Virus record (IMG/VR): IMGVR_UViG_3300009027_000042
Location: 1 to 21,369 of that record
Direction: 5' to 3' (one strand)
Origin: a virus
DNA: 21,369 nt
In this document: positions 13,675 to 19,271 of the stretch, one piece after another
Layout of the letters: each line of letters starts with the position of its first letter
Position numbering within the stretch: the stretch's first letter is position 1
The notes under the pieces: model-generated
Told to the model about the DNA's origin: nothing
Seen by the model: the letters and a program-made list of their open reading frames with translations, nothing else
Databases searched by the model: none
Made by a program: the position numbers and the translations under genes

Positions 13675-13701
13675 AGGTTTATAACAACAAACGAGGATAA
13701 C

Positions 13702-13917
13702 ATGGATTATACAGTTGAACAGTATCGTAAGGCGTTGTTAGGTCATGACTGGTTTTATGACTGCTCAGAAGACCCAAGCGTGTTTCGCAGGGGCAATGAA
13801 GAACGCCAAGAGCTTTATAATATGCGCTACAAGTTAGACAAAGATTACAAAATCTGGAATGAGTTAGCACCACGCATTTATCACATAAGTGATGAGGTCA
13901 GTCATGGAGTCAGTTAA
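13702..13917 (+). CDS. First rightward early gene, hypothetical (71 aa)
   Basis: The ATG has CGAGGATAA upstream, a well-spaced ribosome binding site. The product MDYTVEQYRKALLGHDWFYD is acidic and aromatic, with many charged residues and no cysteines beyond one or membrane segment. The middle has GNEERQELYNMRYKLDKDY, a likely helix. It follows the divergent promoter and would be the earliest rightward message. A small phage protein of this type, with GHDW-YD-S-D near the start, recurs in other phages by recall, but the function is unknown. Early position allows a host-takeover or regulatory role. Confidence 0.8.
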   Translation: MDYTVEQYRKALLGHDWFYDCSEDPSVFRRGNEERQELYNMRYKLDKDYKIWNELAPRIYHISDEVSHGVS

Positions 13918-14131
13918 CCTAACAAGGACTTTGGCAAGAAACCATCATGCCAAAAACTATAAGGTCTGCTTGGTAGTTGATTTTTATAGAGAGTACGTCA
14001 TTAGTGCGCGGTCTAGCGATGAGGCAATAGAATTGGCAGAGGCAAGGTTAAAGCAACGCCATAGCAGTATGTCTCAGAGAGGCTTTGTTATTGGCGATGT
14101 AGAAATTGTACAGGTGACAGAACATGAGTGA
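13904..14131 (+). CDS. Hypothetical small protein (75 aa)
   Basis: I chose ATG 13904 because GAGG at 13894-13897 lies six bases upstream; the GTG at 13889 and ATG at 13892 have no such site. The product MESVNLTRTLARNHHAKNYK continues with VCLVVDFYREYVISARSSDEAIELAEARL, an alternating strand and helix pattern of a small alpha-beta fold. It overlaps the preceding gene by 14 bases and the exonuclease by eight. No family is recognised. Its location before the recombination genes suggests an accessory role. Confidence 0.8.
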   Translation: MESVNLTRTLARNHHAKNYKVCLVVDFYREYVISARSSDEAIELAEARLKQRHSSMSQRGFVIGDVEIVQVTEHE

Positions 14132-14945
14132 AGAAAATTTCTTAAAGATTGGTCTGGATCACTTTAGCCCATCACAGTTACTAAGACCGACACCCAACTG
14201 GCTGTTTGAGTATGTCTATCTTAGCAAGGAACAGCGCAGAGCCATCACAGTCGGCGAGAACGCCGCCTATGGCACAGCCGTACACAATGGCATACAGGCT
14301 TTTCTTATCAGCGATATTGACATGGATCAGGCTGTTGATCAGGCGTTGCTAGAATATGACTTCCACCCTGCTGATGAGGATCAGGAAAAGCGCATTGAGT
14401 TCCGTGAGCGTATTGACCCAGCCGTTAGACTTGGCTGTGAGCATTTTGCTGAGATGGTAAGCGCAGAGGCAGAGCAGAAGATACATCTGGAATTGCCTGA
14501 TGTGTCCATCCCACTGACAGGCTACATTGACTTGGTACATGACGGCAATCTCTATGAGATGAAGACCAAAGCACCGCGCAAAGGTCAGATCAAAAAGGAT
14601 GGCACTCGTGGCTGGTCTAAGCCAGCTATGCCAAAAGAGCCTGACTATAATCATCTTTGCCAAGTTGCAGTGTACCATGCGGCAACAGGCTTAAAGCCTA
14701 ACATCGTTTATATCAGTGACACCGACATAGCGCACTTTAATCAGGACAACTGCGATAAGCTGTCGCCTGAGTATCTTGAGTTCTGCCTGTATGACTTACG
14801 GCGCAGGGCTTTGATCCGGCAAAACCTACTGGCAATCAGTACCGACCCCAAGGTGCTTGCTGGTCTGGTAGAGCCAGAGTTTAACCATCCATTTTACTGG
14901 AATAACCAATACATTGATGAAGCGAGGACACTATGGAATCTATAA
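14124..14945 (+). CDS. RecB/Cas4-like PD-(D/E)XK exonuclease
   Basis: This is a recombination exonuclease expected to resect double-strand ends to single strands for the annealing protein that follows. HFSPSQLLRP (about 13-22) is the usual opening, GTAVHNGIQA (50-59) supplies the motif-I His, TGYIDLVHDGNLYEMKTKA (132-150) holds Asp136, Glu145 and Lys147, and HLCQVAVYHAATGL (177-190) is the Q-x3-Y element typical of RecB and Cas4 nucleases. The 273-residue length fits a single-domain phage exonuclease. No four-cysteine cluster is seen, so it is unlike iron-sulfur Cas4. It overlaps both neighbours, supporting joint expression with the DUF1071 protein. Confidence 0.9.
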   Translation: MSEENFLKIGLDHFSPSQLLRPTPNWLFEYVYLSKEQRRAITVGENAAYGTAVHNGIQAFLISDIDMDQAVDQALLEYDFHPADEDQEKRIEFRERIDPAVRLGCEHFAEMVSAEAEQKIHLELPDVSIPLTGYIDLVHDGNLYEMKTKAPRKGQIKKDGTRGWSKPAMPKEPDYNHLCQVAVYHAATGLKPNIVYISDTDIAHFNQDNCDKLSPEYLEFCLYDLRRRALIRQNLLAISTDPKVLAGLVEPEFNHPFYWNNQYIDEARTLWNL

Positions 14946-15529
14946 ACAAATCTGTATGGAACACACTATCAGCCGTTGACGTTAACAAATACGCTGAGAA
15001 AAAGAACGGCTTTACCTATCTAAGTTGGGCATGGGCGTGGTCTATTTTGAAAGACCACCACCCTGATGCCACTTATCACAAGCATATCTTTAACGGCCTA
15101 CCGTTTATGCTTGACCCTAACGGCTACGGCTATGTGCAAGTCACAGTATCCGTTCCAAGCCTAGACTCGTCATGCACAGAGATTATGCCTGTGCTGAACC
15201 ACGCTAATAAGCCTATACAGAACCCAGACAGCTTTGAGGTGAATAAGTCGCTTCAGCGTTGCTTGGCAAAGGCGATAGCGGCACTGGGACTGGGCGCATA
15301 TCTGTTTCAGGGTGAAGACCTACCGCAGACTGTTGCAAGCAGTCCTGCGCCGTCTTCACCGCCACCAGCAAAGGATTTCAAGAAGGTGTCTATCCCTCTT
15401 GAGCAAGAGATCAGGTTAGCACCTGATTTAGAGAGCCTGAAGGCTCTTTATAACCGTGTCTCTTTGTCTCTGACCCCAGATCAAAGAGCCTTATTTAGCC
15501 AACGTAAAATGGAGATTCTTAATGGCTGA
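14933..15529 (+). CDS. DUF1071-like single-strand annealing protein
   Basis: Residues about 14-115 match the DUF1071 or Sak-type Rad52-superfamily recombinases: NKYAEKKNGFTYLSWAWAWS, then ATYHKHIFNGLPF, GYGYVQVTVSV and EVNKSLQRCLAKAIAALGLGAYLF. These proteins coat resected strands and pair complementary DNA. The C-terminal 75 residues are a Pro/Ser linker followed by a short helical domain. It overlaps the exonuclease by 13 bases and the SSB-like gene by eight. Together the three resemble a lambda Red-type module, and such modules support recombination-dependent replication or repair. Confidence 0.88.
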   Translation: MESINKSVWNTLSAVDVNKYAEKKNGFTYLSWAWAWSILKDHHPDATYHKHIFNGLPFMLDPNGYGYVQVTVSVPSLDSSCTEIMPVLNHANKPIQNPDSFEVNKSLQRCLAKAIAALGLGAYLFQGEDLPQTVASSPAPSSPPPAKDFKKVSIPLEQEIRLAPDLESLKALYNRVSLSLTPDQRALFSQRKMEILNG

Positions 15530-15782
15530 TTATGATAATAACCTTCGGGGCGTTCTGTTTGTGAACCACAAAAAGGAAAACCCTAAACAGCCTGACATGA
15601 CAGGTAACTGTGAGATTGACGGCGTTGAGTATTGGCTGTCGGCGTGGAATAAGACATCCGCAAAGGGCAGTACATTCATGAGCCTTGCACTGTCACTGAA
15701 GGACGCAAAGCCTAATGGTGAGGCAACACCACAGCCACAGGCACAGCAACAGGTAGCCCTAGATGATGACGTTCCTTTCTAG
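15522..15782 (+). CDS. DUF736-like protein with SSB-type acidic tail (86 aa)
   Basis: The first 60 residues (NNLRGVLFVNHKKENPKQPDMTG, INVNG-like EIDGVEYWLSAW, KGSTFMSLAL) match DUF736-like small proteins that resemble a single OB domain. A Gln/Pro linker follows, and the protein ends ALDDDVPF, like the C-terminal tip of bacterial SSB (DDDIPF) that binds replication and repair enzymes. I infer a phage single-stranded DNA binding protein, consistent with adjacency to the annealing protein. The tip may recruit host partners such as RecO or PriA. The binding partner is inferred. Confidence 0.82.
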   Translation: MADYDNNLRGVLFVNHKKENPKQPDMTGNCEIDGVEYWLSAWNKTSAKGSTFMSLALSLKDAKPNGEATPQPQAQQQVALDDDVPF

Positions 15783-15999
15783 GTTTCGCCGCAAGCCACA
15801 AGTCACAGCCAGTAGAAACCGCAAGGTCAAGCTGGTTGTGCCTCGTGAATTTGGTTTGCTTATAACGGAAGATGATTGCGCTGATATGTTTATTTACAGG
15901 CAATCACCTGACGAACAACTTGATCTTGCTTCACGGTTGATAACCGTTGCACTAGAGCGCAGAAGGGCTGAACGCCGTGAAGAAAGCAAAAAAGATTGA
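15763..15999 (+). CDS. Small basic hypothetical protein (78 aa)
   Basis: The frame starts at ATG 15763 or the next codon, within the 3' end of the SSB-like gene, where AGGTAG may act as ribosome binding site. The N-terminus (SRFRRKPQVTASRNRKVKLVV) is very basic; the C-terminus (ADMFIYRQSPDEQLDLASRL to ALERRRAERREESKKD) is helical. No family is recognised. It overlaps the zinc-finger gene by 23 bases. The chain of overlaps supports expression, and basicity suggests nucleic-acid contact. Confidence 0.65.
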   Translation: MMTFLSRFRRKPQVTASRNRKVKLVVPREFGLLITEDDCADMFIYRQSPDEQLDLASRLITVALERRRAERREESKKD

Positions 16000-16186
16000 C
16001 CGCAGTGGGCGGCATCCGTGGGGTGGCAACGGTACTTGCCACTATTGTAATAATCAATTTAGTTGGAAGACAGACGGTCTAGCCAACGCAAAAGGAAAGG
16101 TATTTTGTAACCATGACTGTTTTCAGAAGAATATACACCGCAATTCAAGTGCTGTTCGGGAAGCCCCTGACTTTGACAGCCTATGA
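15977..16186 (+). CDS. Four-cysteine zinc-finger protein, GTG start (69 aa)
   Basis: No ATG is available near the N-terminus, so GTG at 15977 is taken as the start, with AAGGGCTGAACGCC upstream. CHYCNNQFSWKTDGLANAKG followed by KVFCNHDC places C-x2-C and C-x3-C pairs 16 residues apart, a zinc finger of ribbon or treble-clef type. The first 15 residues are basic. The last 24 residues overlap the DnaA-like gene in another frame. A small zinc-finger protein in the replication block could bind DNA or act as transcription factor. No family name is certain. Confidence 0.75.
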   Translation: MKKAKKIDRSGRHPWGGNGTCHYCNNQFSWKTDGLANAKGKVFCNHDCFQKNIHRNSSAVREAPDFDSL

Positions 16187-16487
16187 CCGCCGTGACCTAA
16201 ACTATGTGAGGGTTAAGGACATCATTAACATCGTTAGTGAGGTGAAGGGTGTTGCTGTGATTGACATCCTGAGCCGCCGCCGTCAGCACAATGTGACTGG
16301 TGCTAGACACCTCGCAATGGTAGCGGCTTTACGATACACAAGGGCAAATTATTCGGATATTGGCAGAGTGTTTGGCAAAGACCACACAACTGTGTACAAT
16401 GCGGAGAAGAAATACAAACGTGCTGATATGCACATGATCTCTGACTTGAACACGGTGAAAAAACGCCTTGACGAGCTTGCCGCCTGA
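16113..16487 (+). CDS. Stand-alone DnaA domain-IV-like protein (124 aa)
   Basis: Residues about 34-104 match the C-terminal DNA-binding domain of DnaA. VKDIINIVSEVKGVAVIDILS is the first helical pair, and ARHLAMVAALRYTRANYSDI is followed by GRVFGKDHTTVYNAEKKYK, the DnaA signature that binds TTATCCACA-type boxes. No AAA+ ATPase is present; the protein is too short. It therefore could mark or mask DnaA boxes but not unwind DNA. The start is uncertain: ATG 16113 has no clear ribosome binding site and overlaps the zinc-finger gene by 74 bases, and later TTG or GTG starts exist. It may recruit or interfere with host initiation, which is inference. Confidence 0.85.
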   Translation: MTVFRRIYTAIQVLFGKPLTLTAYDRRDLNYVRVKDIINIVSEVKGVAVIDILSRRRQHNVTGARHLAMVAALRYTRANYSDIGRVFGKDHTTVYNAEKKYKRADMHMISDLNTVKKRLDELAA

Positions 16488-17007
16488 ATTATTTATAGCT
16501 GTACCAGACCTAAGCAACACAACTGCTGGTCTGGTTGGCGAACACTTAGCCTCAGCCGCCATATTACAGCGCGGCTGGGCTTGCTCTATGGCACAGCAGG
16601 ACGCATTTGATCTTATAGCCAATATGGGCAGAGAGTGTTATCGGGTACAGGTAAGATCGTGTTGCTGGTCAAAGCGATTAGGCACACAGAAACAAAGCAC
16701 CAAAAGTTTGCAGTTCCCAGTTGGCAAAGGCGGCAATAAACGATTTCCGACCTACGAGGATTATGATATCCTAGCCCTCGTGTCTTCTGAACAGCGAGGG
16801 TGTTTTTTTATGCCTGTATCCTCAGTGGACAAAATCAAACTAACGATGCCAGTGAGCTATTTCAACAGCGCAGAGCGTGAGATAGAAAGCTGGGATGAAA
16901 CCATAAGGATACTGAGAAATGAATTTACCCAACAGACGACCATGCGTCACCACAGAGCTAGGAATGGGTCTGGCAGTCACTGTCAGCTTTCACCCCCAAA
17001 CAGGTGA
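16468..17007 (+). CDS. PD-(D/E)XK endonuclease-like protein (179 aa)
   Basis: The frame appears to start with TTG at 16468, overlapping the DnaA-like gene; no early ATG exists. TAGLVGEHLASAAILQRGW is the opening helix of the group I intron endonuclease or PDDEXK_9-like fold, DAFDLIAN holds the metal-binding Asp, and RVQVRSC is the strand that normally reads Q-V-K, so the catalytic Lys is Arg here. YDILALVS and GCFFMPVSSV are later fold strands. Activity may therefore be altered. The last 30 residues overlap the next gene and look like overprinted sequence. The role is probably recombination or DNA processing. Confidence 0.7.
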   Translation: MTSLPPELFIAVPDLSNTTAGLVGEHLASAAILQRGWACSMAQQDAFDLIANMGRECYRVQVRSCCWSKRLGTQKQSTKSLQFPVGKGGNKRFPTYEDYDILALVSSEQRGCFFMPVSSVDKIKLTMPVSYFNSAEREIESWDETIRILRNEFTQQTTMRHHRARNGSGSHCQLSPPNR

Positions 17008-17164
17008 TGCGGTGGAAGTGTTTATGACTGGGCGCGGCAAGGCTTCTGATAACGAGATGCAGAACGTGCTATATAACATGGGTGTTGAAGTGAGTAAGCT
17101 GATGCAGAAGGAGATTGACCTTGGATCATACGCAAAAATTGATCGACTTGATCAAACAGCATGA
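16919..17164 (+). CDS. Conserved small phage protein (81 aa)
   Basis: The product MNLPNRRPCVTTELGMGLAV continues VSFHPQTGDAVEVFMTGRGKASD and a helix NEMQNVLYNMGVEVSKLMQ. This P-TELGMGL-VTVSFHPQ-G-VEVF-T-RGK pattern is one I recall from other marine phages; the function is unknown. It overlaps the 3' end of the nuclease gene by 89 bases, and the lysozyme starts inside it. The sharply conserved-looking sequence supports this frame as the main coding one in the overlap. Confidence 0.78.
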   Translation: MNLPNRRPCVTTELGMGLAVTVSFHPQTGDAVEVFMTGRGKASDNEMQNVLYNMGVEVSKLMQKEIDLGSYAKIDRLDQTA

Positions 17165-17549
17165 GGGCTTTGTAGAACACGCCTACAAGGACTCTGAGGG
17201 GTATTTGACCATTGGTTATGGACGCTTGATAGACGAGCGTTTAGGCGGCGGTATATCGGCCAAGGAAGCAGAGTTTTTGCTGATGAACGATATCAATCAG
17301 GTGATTGATGCCGCCAAGAAATACACCTTCTGGGACGATCTAAACGAGCCACGCAAGGCCGTCATCATCAGCATGATGTTTAATCTAGGCCAGCCCAGAT
17401 TCGACAAGTTCCGCAACACTAAGGATGCTATCCACGCTGGCGACTATGGTAAGGCGGCTGATGAAATGCTTGACAGTATGTGGCGAAAACAAGTCGGTCA
17501 CAGGGCAGAACACTTGGCTGAGATGATGCGTACAGGGGAATGGCAATGA
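17121..17549 (+). CDS. T4-type lysozyme, endolysin (GH24)
   Basis: This is an endolysin that cleaves the MurNAc-GlcNAc bond of peptidoglycan. From the TTG start chosen here, the triad is Glu15 (KQHEGF), Asp24 (AYKDSEG) and Thr30 (LTIGYG), with the spacing of 9 and 6 seen in T4 lysozyme. Other family marks are ISAKEAEFLL and VIISMMFNLG. AAGGAG lies seven bases before TTG 17121; the TTG at 17115 is too close to it. No signal peptide is seen, so it depends on a holin. At 142 residues it is compact. The start lies inside the preceding gene, and the stop overlaps the next in ATGA. Confidence 0.92.
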   Translation: MDHTQKLIDLIKQHEGFVEHAYKDSEGYLTIGYGRLIDERLGGGISAKEAEFLLMNDINQVIDAAKKYTFWDDLNEPRKAVIISMMFNLGQPRFDKFRNTKDAIHAGDYGKAADEMLDSMWRKQVGHRAEHLAEMMRTGEWQ

Positions 17550-17776
17550 ACGATATGATCCCAAACAAACAGGTTTATCAGTCTAACCGCCGATATATGT
17601 GTTGGGCGGCATTGGCTATGATGATAGTGTGTACTATCGCCACCATCATTGACCCAGAGCGCATGGCAAAGGCTGAGTCTATTCTCATGGCGCAATACCT
17701 AGCCCTATCCGGCTTGGTAGGCACTTACTTCGCTGTCGGAAACAGGAGCAGTAAAAATGATGACACTACTAGGTAG
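17546..17776 (+). CDS. Small two-helix membrane protein, putative holin (76 aa)
   Basis: The ATG overlapping the lysozyme stop is preferred because AGGGGAATGGC is well spaced; an in-frame ATG six bases earlier is too close. Two hydrophobic helices, about YMCWAALAMMIVCTIATII and LMAQYLALSGLVGTYFAV, are separated by a short polar loop with DPERMAKAE. The N-terminus and C-terminus are polar and charged. The position directly after the lysozyme supports a holin or antiholin role in membrane permeabilisation. Family identity is not certain, but similar proteins occur in marine phages. Confidence 0.75.
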   Translation: MNDMIPNKQVYQSNRRYMCWAALAMMIVCTIATIIDPERMAKAESILMAQYLALSGLVGTYFAVGNRSSKNDDTTR

Positions 17777-18215
17777 TCTGTTAGGGTTCGGAACATCGTT
17801 CTTGCCAGAGGTGCTGGCTTACTTTCGGGCAGGTCAGGAACACAAGCAAAAGCTAGATGAGATGCGGCTAGAGGCTGAGTTGATGGAAACACGGTCTAAG
17901 CTCAAGCTAAAAGAGCTTGACGCTGAGGCTGACATCGCTGAGACAAAGGGTATCTATCAACATGACCGATCTATTGACGCTGGGGGATTTGTCAACGCTC
18001 TGCGCGGCAGTGTGCGCCCTGTTATTACTTATGCCTTCTTCATAATGTTTGTCTGCGTTGAGGTGGTCATCATGCTGAAGGTGATGGAATCCGGCGGCGA
18101 TTGGAAGGATGCAGTCGAGCTAATGTGGTCACCTGAGACGCAGGGGTTGTTTGCCGCTATTATGTCGTTCTGGTTCGGCAACCGCGCCGTTAGCAAATAT
18201 TACAGCAAAAAGTAG
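17757..18215 (+). CDS. GTA-type 3TM holin-like protein (152 aa)
   Basis: The protein resembles the Holin_3TMs family first described with gene-transfer-agent release. An N-terminal hydrophobic segment (LLGSLLGFGTSFLPEVLAYF) is followed by a charged coiled coil (about 28-70, HKQKLDEMRLEAELMETRSK) and two membrane helices (VRPVITYAFFIMFVCVEVVI and LFAAIMSFWFGNRAV). VRPVITY and FWFGNRA are the family marks. AGGAG precedes the ATG. It follows the lysozyme and a two-helix protein, so the three form a lysis cassette, with this protein probably forming the main holes or regulating timing. Confidence 0.85.
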   Translation: MMTLLGSLLGFGTSFLPEVLAYFRAGQEHKQKLDEMRLEAELMETRSKLKLKELDAEADIAETKGIYQHDRSIDAGGFVNALRGSVRPVITYAFFIMFVCVEVVIMLKVMESGGDWKDAVELMWSPETQGLFAAIMSFWFGNRAVSKYYSKK

Positions 18216-18225
18216 GCAGAAAAAG

Positions 18226-18255
18226 ACCCAGTGGCCGAAAGGTAAGCCACTGGGT
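18226..18255. terminator. Strong hairpin, terminator between convergent units
   Basis: ACCCAGTGGC and GCCACTGGGT form a perfect ten-base stem with a ten-base loop, 11 bases after the holin stop. On the minus strand it is followed by CTTTTTCT, a good U-tract; on the plus strand it is followed by TTAAG, so termination there is weaker. Confidence 0.75.
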
Positions 18256-18260
18256 TAAGT

Positions 18261-18287
18261 GCCTGTGCGCGTTAGGAGGACACAGGC
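18261..18287. other. Second hairpin between convergent units
   Basis: GCCTGTG (18261-18267) and CACAGGC (18281-18287) pair with a 13-base loop that holds TTAGGAGG. No U-tract follows. It may stabilise message ends or be part of a composite terminator. Confidence 0.5.
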
Positions 18288-18294
18288 TGGGAGG

Positions 18295-18319
18295 AAAAAC
18301 CTGTCTATATTATAGGTTT
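18295..18319 (-). terminator. Weak terminator after the 41-aa gene
   Basis: On the minus strand AAACCT and AGGTTT pair around an 11-base loop and run into TTTTT. The first arm is the end of the 41-aa gene and includes its stop region. The stem is short, so it may be backed up by the stronger hairpin further left. Confidence 0.5.
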
Positions 18320-18435
18320 CCAAACAAATAAAGCAAGCCCCAAAAGTTGTAGGTAGGATGCAGGATGTTAGTCCAGCTAAGACAGTACAATGCCGCAAAG
18401 CCACCCAGTATTACATTCATCATAACTCTAGCCAT
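18310..18435 (-). CDS. Small membrane protein (41 aa)
   Basis: The ATG has CAGGAGAATAAA upstream, a strong ribosome binding site that includes the preceding stop codon. The product MARVMMNVILGGFAALYCLS then WTNILHPTYNFWGLLYLFGNL has two hydrophobic stretches with a short polar turn and is probably a membrane protein. No family is recognised. It is the last gene of the leftward accessory operon, just before a terminator hairpin. Its short length makes it easy to overlook. Confidence 0.75.
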   Translation of the reverse strand: MARVMMNVILGGFAALYCLSWTNILHPTYNFWGLLYLFGNL

Positions 18436-18436
18436 T

Positions 18437-18694
18437 TTATTCTCCTGTTTCATATTTACCGTTCAGCCAATCCCTCATAGATTGTATGAGTTCTTTTTCG
18501 TCTGCGGTTTCATTGTTGCCACGCCCCTCAATGATATCTAGGTCAGCATGGGTTAAATTGTGCGACTCTATAATCTCTTGAGCCAAATCCATCACTCTCA
18601 GGCTCTTTTCTTCTTCCCAGCCTTCAATATCAATCGTGATGCTTCTGATCCTGATGTGCGCCTTGTTTTCTTCCGGCGTCATTACAATGCCCAT
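18437..18694 (-). CDS. Acidic hypothetical protein (85 aa)
   Basis: The start MGIVMTPEENKAHIRIRSIT overlaps the preceding stop in a TAATG junction, with GGGGA upstream; an internal ATG at MTPEENK is possible. The N-terminal half (HIRIRSITIDIEGWEEE) looks beta-rich, then LRVMDLAQEIIESHNL is a helix and the remainder is acidic. No membrane segment or cysteine is present and no family is recognised. It belongs to a leftward operon of small accessory genes, so early host-interaction roles are possible. Confidence 0.75.
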   Translation of the reverse strand: MGIVMTPEENKAHIRIRSITIDIEGWEEEKSLRVMDLAQEIIESHNLTHADLDIIEGRGNNETADEKELIQSMRDWLNGKYETGE

Positions 18695-18942
18695 TACTTG
18701 ATCCCCCTCTCAACAACGCCCTCTGCGGATGCCATGACGCGATCTGCATACTCAACCAGCGTCATCTCTTTCTCATCCAGTGGGTTTAACTCGATAAACT
18801 TTTTAATTGCGCTCTTAACAGACGAATAGAAGCCTATGTTGCGCCAGCCCTTTTTACCGCCAACAAATGTTTGTAGGGTGTAGTTCGGGTGGTCAGCCTC
18901 GATCTGGTAGTCTTTACTGATAAAGATGATTTGCTTGCTCAT
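18694..18942 (-). CDS. Small hypothetical protein, DUF5405-like pattern (82 aa)
   Basis: I chose ATG 18942 (MSKQIIFISKDYQIEADHP) because AGGAG lies seven bases upstream; the ATG at 18948 is too close to it. The pattern of a short strand, YTLQTF, GWRNIGFYSSVKSAIKKFIEL and a C-terminal helix resembles DUF5405-like phage proteins, though I cannot confirm the family. It overlaps the zinc-ribbon gene by 29 bases. It has no membrane segment. The function is unknown. Confidence 0.78.
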   Translation of the reverse strand: MSKQIIFISKDYQIEADHPNYTLQTFVGGKKGWRNIGFYSSVKSAIKKFIELNPLDEKEMTLVEYADRVMASAEGVVERGIK

Positions 18943-19057
18943 CGTCATTCTCCTCTATCTCACGCTTATCGTTATAACAATCATGACAATACATATCCTC
19001 ATCGTCATAGATCACCGCATTGTGTTGATCGCACCCTGCACACTTACTTGTCATCAT
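18914..19057 (-). CDS. Zinc-ribbon mini-protein (47 aa)
   Basis: The product begins MMTSKCAGCDQHNAVIYDDE and contains CAGC and CHDC, two C-x2-C pairs 14 residues apart, a classic short zinc ribbon. The remaining residues are acidic. GGGAG lies eight bases before the ATG, which forms a TAATG junction with the preceding gene. The 3' end overlaps the next gene in another frame. A small zinc ribbon in a phage accessory operon could bind RNA polymerase or DNA; this is inference. Confidence 0.75.
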   Translation of the reverse strand: MMTSKCAGCDQHNAVIYDDEDMYCHDCYNDKREIEENDDEQANHLYQ

Positions 19058-19269
19058 TATAACATCTCCCTTGTTAATGGTTCTGCGCCGCTATCAATAG
19101 CGGTCATATTTTCATTCATTAGCTCAACCCACGCCTCTTGGAACTGGCTAAAATCACCAGCAGATATCGTGCCACGCCCAAGGTGGTTGCTCCACTGGAT
19201 ATACTTGTAATCAAGATCGTCTAAGTCGAGCCAACGATACTTTGATTTGATGTTGTCTTTGGTTATCAT
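19057..19269 (-). CDS. Hypothetical protein (70 aa)
   Basis: The ATG is preceded by GAGGGGGTAATT, which also contains the stop of the gene before it. The product MITKDNIKSKYRWLDLDDLD continues YKYIQWSNHLGRGTISAGDFSQFQEAW and is acidic to neutral, rich in aromatics and without cysteines. No family is recognised. The tight coupling on both sides supports it as a real gene in the leftward accessory operon. Confidence 0.78.
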   Translation of the reverse strand: MITKDNIKSKYRWLDLDDLDYKYIQWSNHLGRGTISAGDFSQFQEAWVELMNENMTAIDSGAEPLTREML

Positions 19270-19271
19270 AA

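Noticed and set aside
18216-18300. Possible small plus-strand gene after the holin
   Set aside because: No start codon with a following open frame is present; the stretch is hairpins only.
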